A DNA stretch of 64,000 bases from Paenibacillus phyllosphaerae (GTDB lineage: Bacteria > Bacillota > Bacilli > Paenibacillales > Paenibacillaceae), in assembly GCF_014192105.1 (NCBI RefSeq), contig NZ_JACHXK010000011.1, positions 143,661 to 207,660 on the forward strand. Direction: 5' to 3'. Made by a program: the position numbers and the translations under genes. Below, piece by piece: positions 1 to 9,115 of the stretch; the stretch's first letter is position 1, and every line of letters begins with the position of its first letter. Under the pieces are notes generated by a model, which searched no databases, was not told where the DNA came from, and saw only the letters and a program-made list of their open reading frames with translations.

Positions 1-3000
1 CGACCGTCTCGCCGGAGCCGTTCAGCGTCTCTACGGCTGCCTCTTGCGTGAATGTCATCGGAACGGGGTAGCCGTTCACTTGAATTTCTGCCTCTACGAC
101 AACGGTATACGTATAATTGCCTCGCGGCACGGGAATCGCATAATTGCCATTAGCATCCGTCGTCGCTTCGTACACGTAATCTGTCTTGCCATCATGGTCA
201 AAATCTTCGGTAATGGTTACCTTCGCGCCAGCCAATGGCGCGCCCGTACGAAGATCGACCACCGTGCCTTTAATCATGGCCGGCTGGAACGTAATCTCGA
301 TCTGATCGTGCGCCGCGAGATGGCGCGATGTATCGTTAACGTCTGCGCTCACCTGTTTGACAACCTCTACGGTCGAGCTTAAGTTCGGCGACGTCAGCAT
401 CACCGATGCTTTGCCGTCTGCATCCGTAATCGCCGATGCGCTGGACAAAGTGCCGGCTTCCGTCGCGAAATCAACGCGGACGCCTGCAATCGGATCTCCG
501 TCTTTGTCGGTCAGTAGCGCCGTCAGCTTCGTCGTGGAGATGCCGTCGCCGACCACGACGGAAGGCACCGCCGTAAGCTTCAGCACCGCTTCGATGCCCA
601 CTGCGATCGTCGTGCGATCCACGGCGGTATTGCCCGCTTCGTCCTCTACGTCAGCCTTGAACGTATAATCGCCAGCCGCAAGCTTCTGCGCTTCGGTCAA
701 CGTGTAGCTCCACTCGCCGTTAGCCGGCACCGTGAGCGTCGTCAAGGTTACTGCCGCGCTTTCATTCGTACCATATACGCCTAGTGCAAGCGTAACTCCC
801 GGTTCTGCCGTTCCGGATACAACAGGTGTCAGATCCGTCAGCACCTTGCCGGCTGACGGCACCACAATATCGACCGTTGTGCCGTCGTCCACCTTCACCT
901 GGTGGGAGTCCGAAGCGGTATTACCCGCTTCATCCACGACATCTGCGCGGAACGTATGGGCGCCGTCCGCCAAAGCTTGCGCCTCCGTCAACGTATACGT
1001 CCAAGTGCCCGCTTGATTGACGGTCAACGTCGTTAACGTCACATTGCCGCTTGCTTTCACCAGACGCAGCGTCAACGTCACGCCCGGCTCCGCCGTACCG
1101 GAGACAACCGGCGTGCGATCGCGCAGCCATGCGCCGTCCGCAGGAACTTCAATGTCGACCCGCGTGTCATTATCGACGGTAATATTCGTTGTATCGGAGG
1201 CTGTGTTGCCCGCCTCATCCACGACATCCGCCCGGAAGGCATGAGCGCCATCGGCAAGCGATTGTCCCGTCGTCAGGGTGTAGCTCCATTGGCCATCGTT
1301 GCCCACCGTTAACGTCGTTAACGTTTCATGGCCGCCCGTCTTCACCAGACTCAGCGTCAAGGATACGCCTGGCTCGGCGATACCGGATACGACCGGCGTA
1401 CGATCCTTCGTGATCAGTCCCTCGCTCGGCACTTGAATCGTAACCGATGTTGCATTGTCTACGGTAAGACGCGTTTGATCGGAAGCCGTGTTGCCCGCTT
1501 CATCCACGACAGACGCCTTGAAGGTGTATGTCCCGTCGTCAAGCTTCTGCGCTTCGGTCAACGTGTAGCTCCATTCGCCGCCCGCGCCGACCGTTAATGT
1601 CGTTAACGTTGTCGTGCCACCGCTATCCGTTACGGTTAGCGTCAACGTTGCGCCCGACTCTGCCGTGCCCGACACCGTCGGGGTAGCATCCTTTTGCACC
1701 GAGTTGTCAGCCGGCACTTGAATCTTCACAGTCGTACCCATATCCACTTGGATTGATGTCGTGTCCGATGCGGCATTGCCCGCTTCATCCTCTACATCCG
1801 CCTGGAAGGTATGAGGGCCGTCCGCCAAGGTTTGCCCCGCTGTCAGGGTATAACTCCATTTGCCATCATTGCCGACCGTTAAGGTCGTTAAGGTTTCGAG
1901 CCCGCCCGCCTTCACTAAGCTAAGCGTCAGTTCCACCCCTGGCTCAGCAACGCCGGATACGACCGGTGTGGCGTCTTTGGTTACGAGACCATCCGCCGGC
2001 ACCTGAATCGTAACGATCGTTCCATTGTCCACCGTAATCGTCGACGTATCGGATGCCGTATTACCCGCTTCATCCTCTACAACTGCCTTCAGGATATGAT
2101 CTCCATCGGCCAGTTCCTGCCCGCTAGTCAGCGTATAGCTCCACTTGCCGTCATTGCCGATCGTCAGCGTCGTCAGCACTTCATCGCCGCCTGCCTTCAC
2201 CAGGCTGAGCGTAAGCGTCACGCCTGGCTCGGCCGTACCCGATACAACTGGCGTACAATCCTTCGTTATCGTGCCGTCGACAGGCTCTTGAATCATGACG
2301 GACGTGCTGTTATCGATTGTAATGTTCGTCGTGTCATTTGCCGTATTACCCGCTTCGTCCACCACATCGGCGCGGAACACATGGTCGCCGTCCGCTAATT
2401 GTTGCGCGGTAGTCAATGTGTAGCTCCACTTGCCGTCATTGCCGACCGTTAGTGTCGTTAACGTTTCATTGCCGCCCGCCTTCATCAGGCTGAGCGTAAG
2501 CGTGACGCCCGGCTCGGCCGTGCCGGATACTACCGGCGTGCGATCCTTCGTTACCGTGCCAGCTGCCGGGACTTGAATCGTCACGAACGTGCTGTCATCG
2601 ATCGTCATGCTCGCCGTGTCGTTTGCCGTATTGCCTGCCGCGTCCACGACATCGGCGCGGAACGTGTAAGCGCCGTTTGCCAGCGCTTGACTGGCCGTCA
2701 ACGTATAACTCCAGTTGCCGTCCTGCGCGACGGTTAGGGTCGTTAACGACTCATTGCCGCTTGCTTTCACTAGACTGAGCGTCAGCGTCACGCCGGGTTC
2801 AGCCGTACCGGATACTGCCGGCGTCGAATCATTCGTCACAGCCCCATTCGCCGGTACAACGATGTCCACGGCCGTCGAATCATCGACCTTAACCGGCGTG
2901 CTGTCCGAAGCCGTATTGCCGATTGCATCCTCTGCTTCCGCCTTGAACGTATGCGCTCCCTCCGTCAACGCTTGCGCATCGGTAAGCGTGTAGCTCCACG

Positions 3001-5536
3001 TACCGCCCGGACCGACGGTTAATGTCGTTAATGTCCGCGTGCCTTGATCGTCCGTCACCGTTAACGTGAGCGTCGCGCCCGGCTCGGCTGTCCCCGAGAC
3101 ATCAGGCGTACGGTCCCTGAGCACCGCATTGTCGCTAGGCGAATCAATCGTAACGTACGTGCTGTTATCGACGGTAATGACCGTGCTGTCCGAGTCTTGG
3201 TTGCCGGCCCCGTCCGTTACATTCGCCTGGAAGGTAAACGTTCCCGCCCCAAGCTGCTGCTGCGGGGTCAGCGTGTAGCTCCAGTTGCCGCTGGCATCGA
3301 CGGTGAAGCTGGTCAGCGTCTGCGTTCCGTTGCTTCCCGATACGGTCAAAGTCAATGTGGCGCCGGGTTCGGCAGTTCCCGAGACTGAAGCCGGTCCAGT
3401 CTGCACGGTCGTGCCGGTGCTTGGCGACTGGATCGTCACATAGGTAGAAGCATCAACGGTAAGGTCTATCGAATCATTCACCGTACCGCTGCCGCCCGTC
3501 ACCTCCGCTTCGAATATATAATCGCCGTCCGCCAGCTCCTTCGAAGCCGGCACCGTAAAGCTCCAATTGCCCGATCCATTCGCCGTGGCCGTCCCTAGGG
3601 TCACGCCGTCGGCGATTATCGTCACCGTAGCATTCGTATCAGACGTTCCGGTCAATGTCGGTTGGCCTGTATTGACCGTCGCCCCATCCGCCGGCGTAAG
3701 GATGTCCACCTTCGTGCGGTAGCCGTACCCGAACGATGGGATGGTCACAGGGGTCGCCGCGGACACCGTTACCGTCCGGCTCGTCTGCCCGGAGGTTTCC
3801 TGAAGCCCCGCAAGCGTACTACTGGACGCTTCATCGACGGCAACCGTTACTTGCCCTTTGACGACAGGCGCCAAATACGCTCCCGAAGCATCGGTCGTTA
3901 CGGTACGGATCCCGGCTGCGTCGGTGATCGAAAGCGTAGCGCCCGGAATGCCGTTCTCGCCAGTATCCTTGTTCCCGTCAAAATCCGCATCATTGTAGAC
4001 CTGACCCGTCACCGAGCCGTCCGTGATGTAGAAGGTCACATTCGTCGTCGGTCCGGGGTAATACGTCCACGTATCCATCGCGCGATCATTGCCGAAGTTA
4101 TTGCTGAACCCGCGTCTGCCGGTGGAGGTGCTGTCCAGGCCATCGCTCGCATTGCGCGGGTTCGTCTCGCCCGTCACGCTTGGGATATCAATGACGGTGC
4201 CGCTCGAGGTCGTGAAGCTTTCGTCGTTATAGTAGACCATGCCGGTACTGCCCATCGGCAGCGCCGGCGGTGCATTGAGCCGCATAATCTTAATCCCGCT
4301 TGCCGCATTCTCGACATCCAGCAACGGGAAGTGATACTCGCCGCCCTTGACCATCAGTTGGGCGGTGTAAGCCCCTTCCGGCATCTGGACGCCGGAACGG
4401 TTCTTTCCGTCCCATGTAACGACGTTCAATCCGGCTTGCCCGGCGCTCTCGATGACCGTATCGGTCTTCACGTTGTAGATGTTATCGTGATTATCATCGA
4501 TAATGAGCTGGTACGAGGAACGTTTGCCGAGCGTGAAAGAGAACGTGCCTCCCGCGCCTGTCTTGGTCACGGGCCCCAGTCCGTTCGGATCGGTAAATCC
4601 GAAGTTCGTAGGCGCGAGCAGCGCCTCCGGCGTCCGCAGGATATCGCTCGGCAAGTCCGCCGACGGCTCGTTGAAGAAGACGCGGTGCGTCGCATCCGTA
4701 CCCGTATCGGCCGCGGTCGGATCCTGTACCGCAACGCTGTTGCCTACCGCCGTCTGAGGCACGGAATGATAAAGCGTTCTGCCGGTAGCTTTGTCGAGAT
4801 ACCCCCGATTGTTCGAGAAGAAGATAAATCCGAACGGATCCATGCCGTTCGTATCCGTCGCGTACAAGAAGCCATCTTTCGTAAGGACATACAACTTGGA
4901 ATTGATGCCTACGCTATTGGAGCCAACGTTCAGGGCAAGCGAATACGTGTACATCCGCCCCTTCTTGTCACTTCCGTCCGTTCCTCTGACGGTGACGTCC
5001 CAGGCTGCAACAGTCGCAGTATCCTGCGTACCGGCCCAGTTTGTCGACGCCGTGATCGCCGTAGGATTATTCCCCGATTCCTTCGTTCCATGGAAGTTGA
5101 CCGTCCACCAGCCGTCCGTTGCGGCTGTCAGCTGAAGCGGCGTATAGCCTCCCGTATTCGGCGAGGGCCCCGCGCTTTCCTGAGCAACGTTAGCGATATA
5201 GCCATTCTTGGCCCCCGTGTTCAGGACGTCCAGCTTGTGGCTTACGCCGGCCGGGTCAATCGCCAGAATATCCTCTCCGCTTATGTACGAGTTGTATACG
5301 CTGGAGCCGAGATTAATCGTCTCGCCCTGCTTCGCGTACACATAGAGCACCGTCGTACGCGGAATGCCCAGCGTTCTCCCGCTCGGATACCATTCCAGAT
5401 GCGGACGATACCCGCCGTTCTGAACCATTTCCTTACTTCCTTCGGCATGCACGCTGCTGCCCGATATGGCCATGAGGACATAGAGCAGCACCGCCCCGAA
5501 GACGGCTGTAAGGCGCCGTAGATGACGGCCATTCAA
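1..5536 (-). CDS. Giant secreted adhesin-like protein with eleven Ig-like repeats (3' end outside window)
   Basis: An uninterrupted minus-strand frame runs from a TTG start at 5536 to the window edge, giving at least 1845 residues. GGAGGGG stands 7 bases before the TTG. Residues 1-31 are a signal peptide (positive start, hydrophobic core, SSVHA then E). Residues 32-500 are a unique region with a FlgD-like TWDGKNRSG turn near residue 374. Residues about 507-605 resemble an SdrD B-type domain (VTGQVYNDADFDGN). Residues about 606-1645 are eleven Ig-like repeats of about 95 residues. An invasin-like Big_1 domain (DGISTTKLTALLTDKDGDP) and a carboxypeptidase-regulatory-like domain follow. Such proteins sit on or outside the cell wall and act in adhesion or biofilm; that role is inferred. 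The anchor, perhaps SLH or a sortase motif, would lie beyond the edge. No catalytic domain is visible. Confidence 0.9.
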   Translation of the reverse strand, partial: MNGRHLRRLTAVFGAVLLYVLMAISGSSVHAEGSKEMVQNGGYRPHLEWYPSGRTLGIPRTTVLYVYAKQGETINLGSSVYNSYISGEDILAIDPAGVSHKLDVLNTGAKNGYIANVAQESAGPSPNTGGYTPLQLTAATDGWWTVNFHGTKESGNNPTAITASTNWAGTQDTATVAAWDVTVRGTDGSDKKGRMYTYSLALNVGSNSVGINSKLYVLTKDGFLYATDTNGMDPFGFIFFSNNRGYLDKATGRTLYHSVPQTAVGNSVAVQDPTAADTGTDATHRVFFNEPSADLPSDILRTPEALLAPTNFGFTDPNGLGPVTKTGAGGTFSFTLGKRSSYQLIIDDNHDNIYNVKTDTVIESAGQAGLNVVTWDGKNRSGVQMPEGAYTAQLMVKGGEYHFPLLDVENAASGIKIMRLNAPPALPMGSTGMVYYNDESFTTSSGTVIDIPSVTGETNPRNASDGLDSTSTGRRGFSNNFGNDRAMDTWTYYPGPTTNVTFYITDGSVTGQVYNDADFDGNKDTGENGIPGATLSITDAAGIRTVTTDASGAYLAPVVKGQVTVAVDEASSSTLAGLQETSGQTSRTVTVSAATPVTIPSFGYGYRTKVDILTPADGATVNTGQPTLTGTSDTNATVTIIADGVTLGTATANGSGNWSFTVPASKELADGDYIFEAEVTGGSGTVNDSIDLTVDASTYVTIQSPSTGTTVQTGPASVSGTAEPGATLTLTVSGSNGTQTLTSFTVDASGNWSYTLTPQQQLGAGTFTFQANVTDGAGNQDSDSTVITVDNSTYVTIDSPSDNAVLRDRTPDVSGTAEPGATLTLTVTDDQGTRTLTTLTVGPGGTWSYTLTDAQALTEGAHTFKAEAEDAIGNTASDSTPVKVDDSTAVDIVVPANGAVTNDSTPAVSGTAEPGVTLTLSLVKASGNESLTTLTVAQDGNWSYTLTASQALANGAYTFRADVVDAAGNTANDTASMTIDDSTFVTIQVPAAGTVTKDRTPVVSGTAEPGVTLTLSLMKAGGNETLTTLTVGNDGKWSYTLTTAQQLADGDHVFRADVVDEAGNTANDTTNITIDNSTSVMIQEPVDGTITKDCTPVVSGTAEPGVTLTLSLVKAGGDEVLTTLTIGNDGKWSYTLTSGQELADGDHILKAVVEDEAGNTASDTSTITVDNGTIVTIQVPADGLVTKDATPVVSGVAEPGVELTLSLVKAGGLETLTTLTVGNDGKWSYTLTAGQTLADGPHTFQADVEDEAGNAASDTTSIQVDMGTTVKIQVPADNSVQKDATPTVSGTAESGATLTLTVTDSGGTTTLTTLTVGAGGEWSYTLTEAQKLDDGTYTFKASVVDEAGNTASDQTRLTVDNATSVTIQVPSEGLITKDRTPVVSGIAEPGVSLTLSLVKTGGHETLTTLTVGNDGQWSYTLTTGQSLADGAHAFRADVVDEAGNTASDTTNITVDNDTRVDIEVPADGAWLRDRTPVVSGTAEPGVTLTLRLVKASGNVTLTTLTVNQAGTWTYTLTEAQALADGAHTFRADVVDEAGNTASDSHQVKVDDGTTVDIVVPSAGKVLTDLTPVVSGTAEPGVTLALGVYGTNESAAVTLTTLTVPANGEWSYTLTEAQKLAAGDYTFKADVEDEAGNTAVDRTTIAVGIEAVLKLTAVPSVVVGDGISTTKLTALLTDKDGDPIAGVRVDFATEAGTLSSASAITDADGKASVMLTSPNLSSTVEVVKQVSADVNDTSRHLAAHDQIEITFQPAMIKGTVVDLRTGAPLAGAKVTITEDFDHDGKTDYVYEATTDANGNYAIPVPRGNYTYTVVVEAEIQVNGYPVPMTFTQEAAVETLNGSGETV
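600..3720 (-). repeat. Eleven tandem Ig-like coding repeats, about 285 bp each
   Basis: Within the adhesin gene, the unit recurs eleven times with a period near 285 bp. Each unit has the protein skeleton P-[TAV]-VSGTAEPG, then TLTTLTV, W-SYTLT, L-DG-HTF-A-V-DEAGN and TVD. This fits the bacterial Ig-like Big_13/Big_6 type. The middle units (roughly 900-3000) are the most alike, and the first unit, nearest 3720, is the most diverged. This suggests growth of the array by recombination in its centre, so repeat number may vary between strains. Confidence 0.9.
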
Positions 5537-5973
5537 AATCTTTCCCCTCCATAATCGTTTAGTACTAAAAGACTATTAATATACTAAATGATACCAAGTT
5601 TAAGACCTCTAGTCTCGAATAAAGTTAAATAATTCTACTTTTAAAGGCTATTTTTGTCGAATATTTGACTAAAAATGGTTGTTAACATCCTACTGAAGAA
5701 CCACTGGATGAAATTACCCTTCCATCTGCCGTTTTTTGCATCTATCCCGATCGGCCGAGGGGAAGAAACAGGTCCATATGCGCATTTTGAGTAAGTAGGC
5801 CCCCCAACCTGCTTGAATCGTTTTACAAAAAGAGCGAGAAGGCGTAAGATCGGAATAGCTGCTTCACACGGTAATCGTACAAATCGCAATCGATTTAAGG
5901 ATAGCTTGAGGCTGCTGCCGGATCGTCTTGCCGGGCAGCTTCATTGGCAAGGATATAAAGGAGTGCTGGCATC
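5537..5973. other. AT-rich intergenic region between divergent genes
   Basis: This is the control region of the adhesin gene on the left and the hypothetical gene on the right. It holds a 12-bp palindrome TTTAGTACTAAA at 5558-5569. At 5575-5588, read on the minus strand, is TTTAGTATATTAAT, which recurs with one mismatch before the SLH nucleotidase gene at 39.4 kb. TGTCGAA, matching a Spo0A box, occurs near 5656. I could not assign a convincing -35/-10 pair. The 82-codon minus-strand reading frame at 5641-5889 has no good ribosome site or recognisable product and is not called. Confidence 0.5.
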
Positions 5974-6708
5974 ATGATGGAACGAATATCCGGAATAGAA
6001 TTATTCGGATTCGATATCGGAGGAGAGGGGCAGCCGAAGCGCCGCTTCGGGTTGCTGCGGGTCACATGCGACGGAACCAGCGGCTGGAGCGAATGTTACA
6101 TGTCCGAAAGCCGCGGCGGCTTCGATTTCATTCGCTGGGCGTATTATCTGCTGGATCTGCGCGGATTGACGGCCGCCGAGATAAAGGAACAGGCGCTGCG
6201 CAACCGTGCGGCATGGGGCGAGGTCAAATCGGATCTTATTCTGGATGCGCTGCATGATCTGGAAGCTCGGCAGCTGCGCTTGCCTGGCCTGCCGCTCACC
6301 TCTGTGCCATCCGTCCAGCCACGTAATCTGCTGGCAGCCGGTGTTGATCGGCCATCGCCGATCCGCGTCCAGCTCGGCACTTCGGCCCTAGCAGCTTCGC
6401 CAGTCACCGCTGCCGAACTGCAAGAGGACGCATACCCGCAAGTGGCGACCGGCTTGATGAAACTCCTTCAAGCGGTCCATACGGAATACTTGAACGGCGG
6501 CACGCCGGTCATCGATCCCGGCCAGTTGATCGGCCCCGGCCGAACGGCGCTGCAGCTGTGCAGCAGCCATCTTGGCGGCTGTCTGGTCGAAGACGGCGTG
6601 AATTGGCCGACTCCCATCGGATCCCTACAGTCGCCCTATGGCACAGGGTTCGAAGCGAATCCGGATGTTCTTATTCACGAATCGCGCGCCTACTTCTCTG
6701 TCCTATAA
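5974..6708 (+). CDS. Hypothetical protein with an enolase-superfamily-like N-terminus
   Basis: The 244-residue product is soluble, with no signal peptide or membrane segment. The start follows AAAGGAG with 10 bases spacing; a second ATG comes directly after it. The first 60 residues (RRFGLLRVTCDGTSGWSE) resemble the capping domain of mandelate racemase/muconate lactonizing enzymes, where a strand ends in G-W-GE. No metal-binding barrel follows: the rest is short, helical and rich in L, P and A. It is therefore either a stand-alone capping-domain relative or something unrelated. It is a single-gene unit ending in a strong terminator. No function is assigned. Confidence 0.6.
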   Translation: MMERISGIELFGFDIGGEGQPKRRFGLLRVTCDGTSGWSECYMSESRGGFDFIRWAYYLLDLRGLTAAEIKEQALRNRAAWGEVKSDLILDALHDLEARQLRLPGLPLTSVPSVQPRNLLAAGVDRPSPIRVQLGTSALAASPVTAAELQEDAYPQVATGLMKLLQAVHTEYLNGGTPVIDPGQLIGPGRTALQLCSSHLGGCLVEDGVNWPTPIGSLQSPYGTGFEANPDVLIHESRAYFSVL

Positions 6709-6711
6709 CGC

Positions 6712-6770
6712 ATACCAAAAAAACCTCCGCGTTTCACAGACAACCTGTGAGACGCGGAGGTTTTTGGTAT
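6712..6770. terminator. Bidirectional intrinsic terminator
   Basis: The arms AAAAACCTCCGCGT and its complement enclose a short loop and are flanked by A and T runs on both sides. It serves the gene ending at 6708 and the minus-strand reductase ending at 6790. Confidence 0.9.
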
Positions 6771-6789
6771 AGGTATGATGGCGCTTCGC

Positions 6790-7332
6790 TTACTTCGCGG
6801 CGAAAAGATTGACTGCCTGCACGAACGAGGCTACCGCAGCGTCCAGACGCGCAGCCAGCTCTTCGGCCACTTCGAACGATCCGTCTTCCTTCTTCGCTAC
6901 TTGCGTGTCGACCGCGAATACGCCGGACTCGATATGGCGGGTATACAGCGCCGACAGGACCGGCTTCAGCGCGTAGTCGATCGTCAGCAAGTGCGCGATC
7001 GTACCGCCGATGAAGAGCGGCAGAACGACTTTGCCCTCGAGGCCTTTTTGCGGGAGAAGGTCCAAGAAAGTCTTCAATACGCCCGTGTAAGCGGCCTTAT
7101 AGACCGGGCTTGCGATAATGACGGCATCGGCTTCGGCGATGATCCGGTTCGCTTCAATAATCGCCGGGCTGTCCCAGCGCGCCAGCACCAGGTCCTCCGC
7201 CGGCAGCGACGCAGCGTGCAGATGCGTAATTTCGAAACCTTGGGCGGCCAGCGACTGCTCTACATGGGCGGTAATCCCGTTCAGTCTTGAGACGGCATTC
7301 GGGCTTCCGGATAAAATAACGATATTCGGCAT
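6790..7332 (-). CDS. NADPH-dependent FMN reductase, SsuE family
   Basis: The 180-residue product is a cytosolic flavodoxin-fold enzyme that reduces FMN with NAD(P)H, usually to supply FMNH2 to a partner monooxygenase such as the SsuD alkanesulfonate type. The N-terminal phosphate-binding loop ILSGSPN and the SPVYKAAYTGVLKTFLD segment (residues about 80-97) are family hallmarks, and the length fits SsuE (about 180-190). The ATG at 7332 is preferred over an upstream in-frame start because GGAG stands 8-9 bases before it. No monooxygenase or sulfonate transporter lies next to it, so its partner is unknown. It ends in the shared terminator at 6712-6770. Confidence 0.85.
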   Translation of the reverse strand: MPNIVILSGSPNAVSRLNGITAHVEQSLAAQGFEITHLHAASLPAEDLVLARWDSPAIIEANRIIAEADAVIIASPVYKAAYTGVLKTFLDLLPQKGLEGKVVLPLFIGGTIAHLLTIDYALKPVLSALYTRHIESGVFAVDTQVAKKEDGSFEVAEELAARLDAAVASFVQAVNLFAAK

Positions 7333-7443
7333 AATGCGCACGCTCCATTCTTCAACCATATATTGGGCAAGCTCGAGCTGTTGATTTCAGTATAGAGTTT
7401 TCAATTCCTACCCGTCAACTCTGAATTATGCAGCGCCAAAAAG

Positions 7444-7712
7444 TTACCCTTTCAGCGATCCCGCCAATGCCCCGGTAATGAAGTAACGCTGCAGGAACAC
7501 GAACATCGCCACGAGCGGCAGCGAAGTCAGCACCGCCCCGCTGAGCAGCACCGGATAGTCCGTCACGTACTCGCCTCTAAACTGCAGCAGCGCAAGCGGC
7601 AAGGTCATCTTATCCTTGCCGGTCAAGAGCAGCATCGGGAACAAGAGGTCATTCCAGACGATGACCAACAGGAAGGCAGATGTCGCCGCAAAATACGGCG
7701 CGGACAGCGGTA
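7444..7712 (-). pseudogene. C-terminal fragment of a carbohydrate ABC transporter permease (MalG type)
   Basis: About 85 codons match the end of a sugar ABC permease: LPLSAPYFAATSAF, WNDLLFPMLLLTGKDK, VTDYPVLLSGAVLTSLP, then QRYFITGALAGSLKG and a stop. The remaining two thirds, including the EAA loop and the first membrane segments, are missing. Family resemblance stops near 7705-7715, where an AraC gene on the other strand begins to be recognisable. No partner permease or binding protein is nearby. It is a remnant left by a deletion. Confidence 0.8.
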
Positions 7713-8345
7713 ACGCACGAATACTATACGAATCCGGATCGTCCGCTAAGCAAAGCGTTCTTCGCCTTCGACGGCAAGCAGTCGATGCAGCTGCTGGGCA
7801 GAATCGGCCTTACGCCGAACCAGCCGCATGCGGCGGGCGCAGCCAGTCAGGAGGCCATCGCGGCGATGCATGAGCTGCGCGCGCGGGCATCGGAACCCGC
7901 CCTTTCGGACTTGTCCAGGCTCAACCTGTTCTATCGCCTGTTCGATCTGCTCGCCATGCCTCAGTCGGCTAGCCTCCACGACGGAGCCGATCAGTCGCCT
8001 GATCCCGCCTGGCTGCAGCAGGGGCGTGAATATATGGATATCCATTACGCCGAAGGCATTACGATCGAGCATGTCGCCGCGTCCGTCGGCATCGACCGCT
8101 CGCATTTTACGAAGACTTTCCGCAAGCGTTACGAAATACCGCCGATGCAGTATATGTTGCAGCTTCGCATGAACGAAGCCCAACTGCTCCTGACCCGGAC
8201 CGACTATAAGCTCGCCGATATCGCGCGTTCCGTCGGGTATCCCGATCTGTTCTCCTTCTCCAAGGCGTTCAAGAAACGGATCGGCATGCCGCCCCAAGAT
8301 TATCGGCTGCAAGCCCAAGCGGCCAGCCAGCCCGAACGGTCGTGA
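7680..8345 (+). CDS. AraC-family regulator, N-terminally truncated
   Basis: The product has 221 residues against about 270-300 usual for the family. The C-terminal 100 residues form a full double helix-turn-helix: QGREYMDIHYAEGITIEHVAASVGIDRSHFTKTFRKR and ADIARSVGYPDLFSFSKAFKKRIGMPPQDYR in outline. The N-terminal cupin that would sense a sugar is cut to its last part (YYTNPDRPLSKAFFAFDG). The first ten codons lie inside the antisense permease remnant, and the only ribosome-like site (AGGAAGG, 3 bases from ATG) is poor. It may be an unexpressed relic or a ligand-blind DNA-binding protein. The original partner was probably the lost sugar transporter. Confidence 0.65.
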   Translation: MSPQNTARTAVTHEYYTNPDRPLSKAFFAFDGKQSMQLLGRIGLTPNQPHAAGAASQEAIAAMHELRARASEPALSDLSRLNLFYRLFDLLAMPQSASLHDGADQSPDPAWLQQGREYMDIHYAEGITIEHVAASVGIDRSHFTKTFRKRYEIPPMQYMLQLRMNEAQLLLTRTDYKLADIARSVGYPDLFSFSKAFKKRIGMPPQDYRLQAQAASQPERS

Positions 8346-8420
8346 GGACGCACGCCCAACATATGGATAACGGAAGTAGGGCATAATACCCCTTAACTAA
8401 CCTATACGGAGGGCCTCTCT

Positions 8421-9026
8421 ATGACGACTACAGCCTTAACCTACCGCCTCTTCCTTGCCGTTACCTTGGCACCCGACGTGCAAGCCGCCGCAGCGGCGTG
8501 GAGCCGCGAGCTCGAACAGAAACTGACGTTCCGCAAATGGGTCCATCCGCACGATCTGCACATTACGCTTCAATTCCTCGGGCCGACGCAGCTCGATCAA
8601 GTCGATGCACTGCAGGAAGCTGTCCAGTCGGCAGCCAGCCGGGCAGCTGAAGCCAGCTTCACCTTGACGCTCGGAACACTCGGCACCTTCGGCAGACCGC
8701 AGCGGCCTTCCATCCTGTGGGCCGGCATCGGCGGGGACGGCTTCCAGCTCCTGACGCAGCTGCATGCGCAAATCTGCGATGCGACCGCCTCGCTTGGCTT
8801 CGAACCGGAGAACCGGGCGTTCCATCCTCATCTGACGCTGGCCCGGGAATATAACAGCGAGGTGCCGCTCGATACCGGACTGCTCAGCCGCCTCAAGCCG
8901 CCAACGGATGAGAATGGCAAGCCGTTAAGCTGGCGCGTAGACAACGTGACGCTATACCGAAGTCTCCTCGGCCAGAAGCCGATGTACGATCCGCTGGCAT
9001 CGTTCCCGATCGGACCACAGACATAG
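8421..9026 (+). CDS. thpR: RNA 2',3'-cyclic phosphodiesterase (2'-5' RNA ligase family)
   Basis: The 201-residue cytosolic product has the two HxTx motifs of the 2H phosphoesterase fold: HITL at residues about 48-51 and HLTL at about 135-138. The spacing and length are typical of ThpR/LigT. These enzymes open 2',3'-cyclic phosphates on RNA ends; the reverse ligation is known only in vitro. GGAGGG precedes the ATG. It stands alone and ends in its own terminator. Confidence 0.9.
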   Translation: MTTTALTYRLFLAVTLAPDVQAAAAAWSRELEQKLTFRKWVHPHDLHITLQFLGPTQLDQVDALQEAVQSAASRAAEASFTLTLGTLGTFGRPQRPSILWAGIGGDGFQLLTQLHAQICDATASLGFEPENRAFHPHLTLAREYNSEVPLDTGLLSRLKPPTDENGKPLSWRVDNVTLYRSLLGQKPMYDPLASFPIGPQT

Positions 9027-9028
9027 AA

Positions 9029-9088
9029 GAAAGCCGCCATTCGCTGCTTGTCCGTTCGGGACAAATACAGCGTATGGCGGCTTTTTCA
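9029..9088. terminator. Intrinsic terminator after thpR
   Basis: The arms AAAGCCGCCAT and ATGGCGGCTTTTT, with an inner CGCTG/CAGCG pairing, form a long stem followed by T-rich sequence. The A-run at its left side lets it serve the minus strand too. Confidence 0.88.
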
Positions 9089-9115
9089 TTGTTGCCAGTA
9101 TTCTAACACTCGCTT

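Noticed and set aside
3662..5521. 619-codon plus-strand frame
   Set aside because: It is antisense to the adhesin gene, rich in Arg, has no ribosome site and matches nothing; it is a shadow of the repeat-rich coding strand.
5641..5889. 82-codon minus-strand frame before the adhesin gene
   Set aside because: No ribosome site and no recognisable product; lies in the control region.
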